Origin: Luzula sylvatica
Lineage: Eukaryota; Streptophyta; Magnoliopsida; Poales; Juncaceae
Length of the DNA stretch: 64,000 nucleotides
Direction of reading: 5' to 3'
Assembly (NCBI GenBank): GCA_946800325.1
Contig: OX326959.1
Span: 52,664,784-52,728,783, forward strand
The notes beneath the pieces were generated by a model, which saw nothing but the letters and a program-made list of their open reading frames with translations, had not been told where the DNA came from and searched no databases. Numbering within the stretch: the stretch's first letter is position 1; each line of letters opens with the position of its first letter. Of the stretch, positions 20,489-32,500 are shown in pieces. The position numbers and the translations under genes were made by a program.

Positions 20489-22191
20489 GTGTTGATGGAT
20501 CGATGTGCAAGATGCGTGAAAGACCTACCGCTTCAGATGTCTACGGATTAGGGGTTGGCGAAAAAATATTGTGGAGGTAGATGAGAGAGGTATCCCGATC
20601 ACCTATTCATCATAGGTGATCGGGGCTTTTGTCTCAGATTTGGTTAAGAATCATGTCGATTGCCCATTGCATATTTCGAGATGGGATAACAAAAAAAATT
20701 TAGGTTATGAAAAATTATGATGGACAAGATTGCGGTATATTATATCTTTATTAATTTGTAATATAAAATTAAGATATTTTTTATATATTTAATTTGTAGT
20801 CAAAGTTTAAATATCCTTTCAAAACTAGAAAATGGGTGCTTTGGAAGTTGAATGAAGCAAAGAGAAGATACAAGACCACCTTGAAAGGGAAGTTTTATGC
20901 ACCATTTTCATTCGACCATGCTATTGGAATGTTCCTAAAAGGGTTGATCCGAATCAATGGAGTGCAATGATAATTCAATGGAATACTCCAAATAAACAGG
21001 TTGTTTATATATATTTTTTTCTTAATACTAATTGTTTGATTATTTTTAAACGGATTTTGTTTTTGTAGAAAGTCAGAAATAAATTCGGTAAATGCGATGA
21101 AACATATTCATTACCATACCGGCGGGAGAAAAAATATCGCTAGAAAACGAAATGAGATGGTAAATTTCAAAACATTAAAGAATCATAATTTTTTTAAATT
21201 ATGGGTTATATTTGTAGACGGTGGCAAATAATGGCAAAGCACCCGATGGACTGGGACGAGGCTCACAACAGAAAAGACGGGTCTTATGCTAATGTAGCAA
21301 TCCAAGAAAAAATGGTTAGTAAATTTTTTTTTTTTTGAGTTTAAGTTATTAAAAAAATTATTATTTTTTTTTTTGGAAATTATTTTGTTTATTTTTCAAG
21401 TTCAAATATATAATGAATTGTTTATTTATTTGTAACTCGAGGTGACCAATCTTTTGGCGACACGGTCAGCCGGTGCGGAAGATCAGTTGTCGTGTGAGAT
21501 GGTCGACAATATTTTCCTTGAGGTCATGGATCCCGAGCACGGTGATAGTGTGATCAGAGGATTAGGTATCGGTCCTGCTGGCCAACTAGAGTTAGCCTAG
21601 TTGGTCACACCTCTTGGCTATGGAGCGAGAGGTGTGGGGTTCGATTCCCGACGGGGACACTGGATTATAGATTAAATGTTAAATAAGTGAATAAAGTGTG
21701 TGGCCTACGGGTTTGTAATAAATAAAAAATAAAAAAAAAAGAAATTGTGTTTGGAAGTGGGATTTGAGCCCTCTCCGAATTTACTCAAAAAAAAAAAAAA
21801 AGGTATCGGTCCTACTCCTCGGGAATACTATGGATCGAAGTCGTCTTCAAATTTCTAATTCAAATGAAAATCAGGTCAATGGGGATGAAATAATTAATCA
21901 AAAAAATGCAGCACTTGAAGATAATCTTGCTAAGGAGGAGAGAGTGTGAGAAATTTTTTTTGCCATCATGTCCGCTAATTAGAATATAGTTGTCGAGACT
22001 CTCAGGAAGGTGTGTCCCCAGGTATATATATACATATATGATTTCAATAATTCATATATAAATTATATATTTTATATTTTGGTTTTGTTTTTAATAGATA
22101 CAATTGGACGGATTGCTTGTTGGAAATAACGAGCCCACTCAGCCACCTTCTTCGCATTCTTCACACCGTGAGGCGATGTAGTTGAGGTATG
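20489..22191 (+). pseudogene. Ptta/En/Spm-type transposase pseudogene
   Basis: Conserved pieces of the Transposase_24 (Ptta/En/Spm) protein occur in order. VEVDERGIPIT is at about 20571. KWVLWKLNEAKRRYKTTLKG is at about 20831. PKRVDPNQWSAMIIQWNTPN is at about 20934. NRKDGSYANVAIQEKM is at about 21269. The RGLGIGP block is at about 21555-21576, and a C-terminal PTQPPSSHSSH stretch is near 22150. They lie in different frames, with in-frame stops between several of them, and introns are still recognisable (for example at about 20999-21068). A SINE is inserted in the RGLGIGP block. The protein is clearly non-functional. Confidence 0.8.
21577..21801 (+). mobile_element. tRNA-derived SINE with 12-bp target duplication
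   Basis: An RNA polymerase III box A (TAGCCTAGTTGG, 21593-21604) and box B (GGTTCGATTCC, 21638-21648) are spaced as in tRNA genes. A tRNA-unrelated body and an A-rich tail (ending at about 21801) follow. The target duplication GGTATCGGTCCT is perfect (21565-21576 and 21802-21813). Removing the SINE joins RGLGIGP to TPREYYGSKS, restoring the transposase reading, so it landed in the CACTA gene. Confidence 0.93.
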
Positions 22192-22539
22192 ATTTTTATT
22201 TTATTTTATTTCATATATTATTAAATAATTATTTTATCATTTAATCATATTTAATTTATATAATATTATTGGTGGGGATGATTTTGATGTAGGAGAAAAG
22301 AAATGTCTTTTTTATTTATGTTTTGTATTAGGAATGATGAATTGAATTTCGTTTCGAGATTTTGTTATATGGATGATTTGAGTATGAATTTTGAGATGCT
22401 AGTTTTTGTTGAATATATACAATTTAATTAGTATTTTTTAAATTTCTATTTTACTGTTTGTTATTCATTATAAATTTATAATACAAAAATTAGGGCTAAA
22501 AGAAATAAGAAAAAAAACCAAAAAAAATATTCTGCGAAA

Positions 22540-22910
22540 ATACTTTAAACCGGTTTTATATTATTCTGAAAAAATTTAAAAATTCAAAGATACTTAAACC
22601 GGTTTTCTAAAAGCCGCTTGTACATTATACTGAATTTTTTTGAAATTATTATAAAAAAAGTAAAACTGGTTTAACCGCTGTTACATAAAACCGGTTTCTA
22701 TAACCGGTGGTATAATTTTCGATCGTAATTTCAAAATCACATTTAAACGCGATTTTGACCGGTGTAAAAAACCGATGTAAAATTTACCAACCGATTTTTG
22801 AAACCGATTTAAAGGACTTTAGCACGGTCACCTTAACACCGGACCAAAAACCTGTGTAATAAGCGCCTTACACCGGTTTAAACCGATTTTACAATTTTTT
22901 AAAATCGGTG
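22540..22910. repeat. CACTA subterminal repeats
   Basis: At least ten copies of ACCGGTTT, AACCGGT or AACCGATTT occur in both orientations next to the transposon end. In CACTA elements such motifs bind the accessory transposase. Confidence 0.75.
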
Positions 22911-22937
22911 TTAAGAGTGATTTTTGTAGTAGTGTGC

Positions 22938-23597
22938 ATGCATATCAATGCATACATTTCTTAACAACTCGATAGAGACTTATTTTACCTTTATTGATTA
23001 CATCATGAATTGATAATATAATGATTTAAATTGTATTTTATTGAAGCATGCTTTGTTTCCATGTAATAAACCAACGAATTAATAATATGGTGATCTACAA
23101 TTAAGAATATGGTGATTCTAAATATATGGGGTTATATACGGCACCCTACCAACACCTCTAAAGATGTGTGGATGCATCAATCGAGCTTGGTTAGCACTTA
23201 GCAGGGATATCTTGAATTAATTAGCAATTAAATTAAGATTAGTTGGATTCATTTTCAATAAAAAAGTTCAATCAATCCAACGAAACTATCTCGATTGACG
23301 CATCAAAAAATCTCATGTATTTACCCAAAATATATGGGGACATATTTTACCTTCATAAATTTCTTTATTGAAGGTTGCTTTGTTTCCCGTATACTAAAAT
23401 TATGATCTAGATTGTACGAAAATAATATATTTTCACGTCATATATGTACATTATAAGCAAGAAACCTTCAATTTAATTTATCACATGATGAATTAATAAT
23501 ATAATGATAAGCAAATAAAAGAAAAAAAAAGAAACTTAAACATAAAAAAGAACAATGCACCAAAATTAAAAGAACAATAACCATGTTCCCCTCTTTG
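22938..23597. other. 3' flank of the acyltransferase gene
   Basis: AT-rich sequence downstream (on the minus strand) of the acyltransferase stop codon includes its probable 3' UTR. No separate gene is seen. Confidence 0.5.
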
Positions 23598-26500
23598 TCA
23601 AATCTCTTTAGAGGAGATGGTCTCCACAATGCCTTCATTATCTGCAAGCATCAAGTATTTATCCCTTCTTGTAAGTGCTGTGCACTCAAACCCTAGGGCT
23701 TTTCCCATCTTACTTTGCACATGATTTGCCACGTCATAATAGTTTTTGCATTGTGTCCACGAATTGTCCCCAATTCTCGTATCGACCTCGTCCAATAATT
23801 CAATTTCATAACAAGGCCACGGGTTCATCAGGAAATACAATGGATCAAGAAACTTGAAACCACTTGCGGTCGTCCCGTAAAACATTCCCACCGATGATGT
23901 CAACGCCACGGGTATGACCACACGCTCCATCTCGGCGAAAAGAGGGCTGAATCGTAAAAGGAAAGGTTCGCGGCAAGTCGTTCCTTCAGGGCACACCACT
24001 ATATCTCCTTCCTCCAATAAAGCCTCCATCTTCATCCTGTCCACTTCTTTGTTACGTGTGAGCCTTATAGTTCTGATTGGGGATAGGATTTCTGTTAGAC
24101 GGCTAACGCTGTATGTCGTGGCGGTGACATGACGTCTAATGACGCTTGAAATGTATAGTGGATCGAGCAATGTGCGGTGGTTGCAAACATATATCCGGTT
24201 CAAACACGAACTGTTATTCGTTTCGTGTTGTTTTGATTGTTTTGAGTGATTCATCGTGTCCACATCATTGCGAACATGCTCGTCCAAATGACACCTTTTA
24301 ATTATTACCCTTGTGGGCATGCCAAGTAAGGCAAGAAGTGGTATCGAGATACTATACGGGAGCATGGTTTCGACAATGGTGCGTATTACCGCGATGGGGA
24401 TGGATACGGGGAGCCAAAGATAGAGGGAGAGGGAATTGAGAGGAGTTGGCCTCAGAGCTATCCTTCCATCATGGAAAATTAGCGGTTTGGGGTACTTGGA
24501 CCTTGGGAGAGTTTGCCATTTCAGTTTTGCTACTTCACATGCCAAATATACCTCCTAATATTGAAATTAAACTAAAAGCAATTAATATGATATAAAAGGA
24601 AAATGTAAATGGGACATCAAAATTATATAATTCTATTTGGGACATTATATTCCTTCCCATCACACCCTCAATTTTATCATCGATGACATCACTATTCCAA
24701 TTAATTCAAAATCATTTTTTATTAATTAGGACTATTAATTAGGACTTGATTTAATATATTTAATAGTTAAAAGACAAGCCCGCCAAGTTTCCGTAGCTTT
24801 ATAATTTGATTCTCGTATGTAACTATTTTATTTCCGATAATATAATCGGAGGTGAGTTTATCTCACACTCGTTTTTTAATGCATTGATCGAAATATGGAT
24901 TCAGAGACAATAACAATTACAAATTGAAAAATAAAGTAAATTTGAGTACTGAGATATCATCTATTTTATTTTATTCATTTTTAATTTAACCTCCCTTCAA
25001 TTTCCGTGAAAGTCCTCTCTATGCAAATATTTGGTTTTAACTAATAATAAATATAACCAACGGTTCCATAACTTAGTGATGAGGTTGTTAGTACAAGATA
25101 TTTTAAGTCATGAATTCGAGTCTCATTGATTTTATAAATAAAAATATGAAATCAAATATATTCACGACAAGTTTTTTTCCAAAAAAATCACTAATAAGTA
25201 ATAATAAATGTAAGCAAACAAAATATACCTTATATGATATGAAGATAACTAATAATAAATGTAAGCAAACAAAATATACATTATATGATATGAAGATACC
25301 TAATAATAAATGCACATGTAGTGCTGGCGTTATGGTGTTCTGAAATATAATATTATGTATAATTCTGAATATTTTCCCCTCTTCTCATGCTGCCACGTCA
25401 ATATTTTCCCCTCTTCTCATGCTGCCACGTCAGCTAATATTTTCCCCTCTTCTCATGCTCTGAAATTTTTTTCTGGATCGTTCGATATTCTCTTTGTTTC
25501 TTTCTTGGTCGTCTGATCTGATGGCCATCTTGCAATTGATGTTGTTCGTTTTCAGCCGTGTGATGTTTGTCATCTCAGCCGTTCATATTTATGATTTGCT
25601 TTTTCTGGAATGTGCGGATTGAGTGGGTTGGATACGTTATTTTCCTTCTTGGTCTTGGTTTTCGTAGACCATATCTTTGTTCTTTGTTGGTGTATTGTGA
25701 GTTGCTAAATATGTTTTTCCTTCTTGGACTTGGTTTTTGTGCACCGTATCTGTGGTCTTTGTTGGTGTTTAGTGTGTTGCTTAGTATATATATGTTCCTG
25801 AGCTTTTCTTTCTTTTTCTTCTCGTCAGATGTATTTTGGAGGGTTTCGTTGCCTCTTCGTCTTCTTCGCTTCCAGTCAGATATTTTCGAGATTCTCGTCT
25901 TTTCTTCGTCGTCTCTCTTGCTTTACTTTCTTCGGTTCAGGTATTATGATTCTGTCTCGTCGTTCTTTATAAATTGCTGTTCGAGGGTTTTGTTATTTCT
26001 TTTCTTTTGGGATTTGCGTTTTTCGCATTATGCTTAACCATACATAAGCATTAATCCTATCTTTTGATGTTGCTGTTATCCTGTGTATCTTTTGACATTT
26101 TTTTTTCGTTTTTTGGTGCCAGTATGAATTATTTCTTTTCTGTTGTGTGTGTTGCTCATAAATATCAGACACCATCGTTGAATTAATACACTTTTTAGAT
26201 CAAAGAAATTTAATCACTGTATCACGCATCATGGTTCAATTAATAGACTTCTACAATCAAAGAAATTTAATCAATGTGCGTATTATATGTGTTAATACCT
26301 GTGATGTGTGAAAAAAATATATGATAGTTTGGTGTAATGTGGGAAATATATTGATTTATTAGGAAGGCCGGATCTTAATAAATCAATATGTTTCCCCATG
26401 TATACTCTCTATAAGTGTATTCATACTGAGGTAATCGATTTTTAATTGTTTCCTACTCATTTTGTAACAGATTCGAATCGTTTTCGATTATGTCAGTTAT

Positions 26501-29500
26501 TTGTATTCGATTCAATGAGTCAGTCATAGATTCAACGCATTTAACAGAAACTTATGTCATCTATTTTATTTAGTCTGTTTCTTGAAAATTATAATTTCTG
26601 TTTGTTTACGTTCAAAGAAATTAATGTTAAGCAAGACCTATTTTCATTTGTGTATTTCATTTTGAAAGTGTATTAAAAGAACTTCGTTTCATTTCTGTTT
26701 GAAAAGAGATCTGACTTATACTGATTTATCGAAGATTTCAAAATTTTTTATCAGTTTATCCACACGAATTTTGTATCAGTTCATCGACACGAATGACCAA
26801 CAAAGACAAAATTAAATTATTCAATGCAATGAATCAGTGATTGATAGATTGAAGACATTTCAAAGAAGCTTATGTGATCTATATCAGGCAGCATGGTTGA
26901 AATAATACGTTTTTTTCGATCAAAAAAATTTAATCACTGTATTAGGTCTGTTTGTTGAGAAATTTAATTTCTGCTTATTCTGGTTTAAACAAGCTAATGT
27001 CAAGCAACAGTTATTTTCATTGGCATATTTTATTTTCAAAGAGTGCTAAAAGAACGTTATGTCATTCTTGTCTAGAGAAAAAACTAATTTATGTTGATTA
27101 ATATATATAATTTCAATTTCTGTATCGGTTAATCCACACAAATCAGTAGCAACGAAAAATTTAACTTATCGCATGAATTTTCAATTATTTTGTGAAAACA
27201 AAGCCTCATGTCAATTTCTTTTTAAAGAAAAATCTAACTTAAGCAGCAGTTATTTTCATTGGCATATTTTATTTTCAAAGAGTGCTAAAAGAACGTTATG
27301 TCATTTTTGTCTAGAGAAAAAACTAATTTATGTTGATTAATATATATAATTTCAATTTCTGTATCGGTTAATCCACACAAATCAGTAGCAAAGAAAAATT
27401 TAACTTATCGCATGAATTTTCAATTATTTTGTGAAAACAAAGCCTCATGTCAATTTCTTTTTAAAGAAAAATCTAACTTATCCTGATTTCTTAAGAATTT
27501 AATTTTTTATGTCGGTTTATTGATTCAAATTTAAAGCGAAAAAAAATTTGAATTTATTGTGCTAATTCTTCAGTTTTCCGGTGCAAACAAATTCTGTTCA
27601 TGTCTTCTTCGAAAAAAAATTTAATTTATTGTGCTAATTCTTCAGTTTTCCGGTGCAAACAAATTCTGTTCATGTCTTCTTTTAATCAAAGAAAAAATTT
27701 AACTTATCTCATGAATTCTTCAGTTATTTTGTGAAAGCAAAAGCTCATGTGAACTTCTTTCTAAAGAAAAACTTAACTTATCCTCATTTGTTAAGAATTT
27801 AAATTTTTATGTCGATTTATTCACTCAAATTTAAAGCGAAAAAAAAATGAATTTATTGTGCTAATTCTTCAGTTTTCCGGTGCCAACAAATTCTATTCAT
27901 GTCTTCTTTAATTCTGTTCATGTATTCTTTTAATCAAAGAAAAAATTTAACTTATCGCATGAATTGTTCAGTTGTTCTGTGAAAGCAAAAGCTCATATCA
28001 ATTTCTTTTTAAAGAAAAACCTAACTTATCTTCATTTGTTAAGAATTTAAATTTTTATGTCAGTTTATTCACTGAAATTTAAAGCGAAAAAAAAATGAAT
28101 TTATTGTGCTAATTCTTCAGTTTTCCGGTGCAAACAAATTTTAAAAGGTTAAGTTATGTCAATTTGATCATAATTCGAATTTGTGTATGTTTGTTCAAAT
28201 GAATTAACAGTGAAGAATAATAAAAGTGCATATCTATGTATTTTTCAGGAAAATTAAGACAGTCACAGTGTGTGTATATCTAACTGTTTTCTTTGAGATA
28301 AAAGACCAATATATGTTCATTTCGTGGTTATGTGAGTTAATCATTGTTTAAATGTATTTACATCAAAATAATAGAAATATATTTATTTTTTAGGAAAGCC
28401 GGATCCTAAAAAATAAATATTATTCTCTATGATTGATCTCAATCCATTCATTTTTACTGAGGTGTAATATTAAATTATTTCATTTTTACACGTCATTGAT
28501 CTCTAAGGATAATATTTCTGTTGTGAGCAAAGATGTTCTTTTCAACATATTAAGATATCTCGATAGTATAAAAATGCTCATTTTGTGACAAAATATTATG
28601 TTGCAGCAATAATATATATTTTTGTAATTTTATACAATTACGTATCTATTCATGAAATATAAATACAATACATTTGAAATAATAAAATTTATTACTGTCC
28701 TATTCATTCACTATGTGCAAGGATATTTTCGTTAAAAAAATAGATTCGTTTTCTTATTTTTGTTGTATTGTGTTAGGTTTTGTTATGAGTTGTTTCTCAA
28801 CAAATGAGTTAGGCTATTCATGAATACATGCAACTCATACTAATTTTTTGGTTATATAAAGTTTCGATTTTTTTTTTTTTTTTTATCATTTTAATGGCTG
28901 AGCTGATGTGAACGAATGGATTACCTTCTCCATTAAGTTCAGTTATAAATCATATGTTTTGTTCTTTCATTCAATGGCTCAACTTAAGTGGTTGAATGGA
29001 GTACCTTCCCCTTGAGTTGTGATTGATTTTTCTTTCTCTGTTGAAACTTTAAAGATTCATTTTTTTTATCTTCGTTGTATTATGTTAGATTTTCTCATGA
29101 GTTGTTTGCTAACAAATGAGTTAGGCTATTCATCAATACATGCAGCTCATACTAATTTCTTGGTTATATAAAGTTTCGAATTTTTTTTTTTTTTTTTAAT
29201 TTTAATGGCTGAACTGATGTGAATGAATGGATTGCCTTCTCCATTAAGTTCAGTTATAAATCATATTTTTTTTTTTTTTAATCAATCATTCAACTTAAGT
29301 CGTTGAATGGATTACCTTCCCCTTAGGTTGTGATTGATTTTTCTTTTTTTGTCCAAACTTTAAAGAATATATATATACCTACTCTTATCTATGAATTTTG
29401 TTTTTTTTTCATTTTAATGCCTGAACTGATGTGAACGAATGGATTGCCTTCTCCATTAAGTTCAGTTATAAATCATATTTTTTTTTTTTCAATCAATGAT

Positions 29501-32500
29501 TCAACTTAAGTCGTTGAATGGATTACCTTCCCCTTAAGTTGTGATTGATTTTTCTTTTTTTGTCCAAACTTTAAAGACTATACCTACTCTTATCTATGAA
29601 TTTTTTTTTTTTCATTTTAATGGCTGAACTGATGTGAACGAATGGATTGCCTTCTCCATTAAGTTCAGTTATAAATCATATTTTTTGTTTTTTCAATCAA
29701 TGATTCAACTTAAGTCGTTGAATGGATTACCTTCCCCTTAAGTTGTGATTGATTTTTCTTTTTTTGTCCAAACTTTAAAGACTATACCTATTCTTATCTA
29801 TGAATTTCATTGACTTATTATTTATGTTTCTTGCTTTACACAACGAAGAAAAGTTTACGATTGATTGCTTATGATTTACATAAAAAATTTGTATCGCGTT
29901 GTGGTTTGTAAAATAATTTCATCGTTTCATAAAGTCAGATCTTCAAAACTGATGTTACTTCCGTTTTACGATCTATTTGTGTGATTCTGTTTTTTTTTGT
30001 AATCTAAATTCATGTACTTTTCATTTTAACATGTCTACTTTATCATGTAAATATTCGAAAGTAAAACAACGGAGAATAAGAATGGTTATGGCATCAAGGA
30101 ATATACTTGGGATTCCTATATTATTCTGCTCTGCGAATATAAATATAAATAAAGCACGTTAAATACAATATGCAAATATATTTTGTCAACATGTAACACG
30201 TCACAATAACGTTCACTATTGTAACACTGTTAACTTCAATTTCAATCGTGCATTTTCATGACGAAAAAATAATTCATGTCTCACAATTCAGAATAAATCA
30301 ACAAAATAATACCACACACACAAAAAATTTAAATACCAAGATAACTCAAAGTACAAATATATTTCTATTCAGCCTAAGAAAAGTACGAACGATTACAAAT
30401 AAAATGTGTTTTGTTATTATTAGAAAAACTTGGAAATTATTATGAATCACCAATGATGTTTCTTTGGATATATTTTGATAAAAAATAATTGAAATATATT
30501 TATTTTTTAGGAAAGCCGGATCCTAAAAAATAGATATTATTCTGTATGAATGATCTCAATGAATCTATTTCTACTGAGGTGTAACAATAAATTATTTTGT
30601 TTTTATAAAAGATATATAACTTTTTCATTGTCATTAGCAATTTGAGAATAAATAATTTTTAAAATAATACGCAAAAACAAAAAATTACAAAGTGTATACT
30701 TCTCCGATCGGATAAATAAAATGAAGCAATTTATAAAAAACATTTTCGTAAAATATTCAGCTATGCAAGAATTTTTTAATTTAACAACATAAAATTATTA
30801 CGTCATAATTCAATAGAGTATATACTATTGTTATCAGAAAACGAAATACAAATCGTTAATAAATAATATTCTTCATTGAAATATTTGTTCTCAAACGATC
30901 CTATCAAAGTATTAAACAAATTTTGTTTTAATGTTCTCTCGGTTCTTTTATATATTACTGTGATAGTATTAGACACAACATTATTTATTTTCTTTTCAAT
31001 ATCTCATAAATATTAAGTTTCATGAATCTTTTCTTACTTTGTACCAGGAAATGTCCGTATTAAATAACCCTGCCCTGAATAGGCAACTCAGAATGTCCAT
31101 CTTAAAGCGAAAAAGGGATATAAATGATGGAAGTTCTACTTCATCTATCAATTCTCACATAGGTTATTTGATTTTTTTTAATTTCTTTTAATCACATTTC
31201 ATTTTTATTTATTACATATATCGAAGCAATATTTAACATACATATTTTTTATTATTTTGTAGTCCGTGAACAATCACAACCATTTGATGTTGGTACTCCT
31301 GATTATTTGTGTGAATATTGTTCTACGCGATTTTGGTATAGTGAAAGATGCAAACAAACATCGAATATGCGAAGACCTAGGTATAATTTATGCTGCAGAG
31401 AAGGCAGTGTGAAACTACCAAAGCTTAACGATCCACCGATTCCATTAAGTGAATTATTAGTTATGCAAAATATAAATGATGAATCTGTAAACTCAGCTGA
31501 TGCACGACATTTCAAAGAACATATACGCATGTATAATTCCATGTTTGCTTTTACGTCCATGGGCGTAAAAATAGATAAAAAAATAAATGATGGTCGAGGA
31601 CCTTATGTATTTAAAGTGTCTGGCCAATGTTGCCATCGAATGGGAAATTTAATACCAGATACACATGAAAAGCCAATATACGCTCAACTTTACATTTATG
31701 ATACATCGAATGAAGTCCAAAATCGGATAAATGCTTTTGATAACACCAATACAACTATTAAACCCTCTATAATACAATCTTTGATTAACATGTTAAACGA
31801 ACATAATATTATAGTTCGCGCATTTCGTACTTATGAAGAGCGTTTCTCACAAGAAAATGTTACTGATTTAAAAATATGTCTACTAAGTGAACGTTCAGCA
31901 GAATTGTCTAGATATTCTCATCCATCTGCAAACGAAGTCGTTGGATTAGTTGTGGGTGATATTACAGCTGAACAAAGATATCGCGATATCATAGTTGAAC
32001 ATCGTGAGTACGGATTTCAACGCATCAAGTCAAATCATCCATCTTTTATGGCACTGCAATATCCTCTATTATTTCCATATGGAGAAGATGGATATCATAA
32101 TCGAATCAAATATTCAGAAGACTCACGAAGACAAAAAAAAATTAAAAGACAAAATGTTACAATGGCGGAATTTTATTCGTATAGATTGCATGAAAAAATT
32201 GATGAATCAAACCACATTTTTAAAGCGGGTAGATTGTTGCAACAATATATTGTTGATGCATATCTATCAATTGAACAAGAAAGATTATCATTTTTGGAAC
32301 ATAATCAAGCAAAACTTAGATCAGATACATACAAGAATGTTAAACAAGCTGTCATTGATGGTGATATGTTAGGTAGTCATATTGGTAAACGAATATTATT
32401 ACCAGCATCTCACGTAGGAAGTCCCCGTTATATGTTTCAAAATTATCATGATGCTATCGCTATATGCAAATATTATGGACCACCTGATCTTTTTGTAACT

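Larger units (their letters stand above)
20489..22934 (+). mobile_element. CACTA (En/Spm) transposon, 3' part
   Basis: The right terminus TTTTTGTAGTAGTG at 22921-22934 is the reverse complement of a CACTACTACAAAAA end. It is preceded by a subterminal cluster of ACCGGTTT and AACCGAT motifs (about 22540-22910), as in CACTA elements. A decayed plant transposase gene of Ptta/En/Spm type lies inside. The matching left terminus was not found, so the element is probably truncated. Confidence 0.75.

Noticed and set aside
21593..21648. Possible tRNA gene
   Set aside because: The boxes are those of a SINE head; no cloverleaf with a normal acceptor stem is formed, and an A-rich tail and target duplication are present.
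25567..26037. 156-residue hydrophobic open frame
   Set aside because: It arises from a T-rich 76-bp duplication in noncoding Helitron sequence and shows no recognisable domain.
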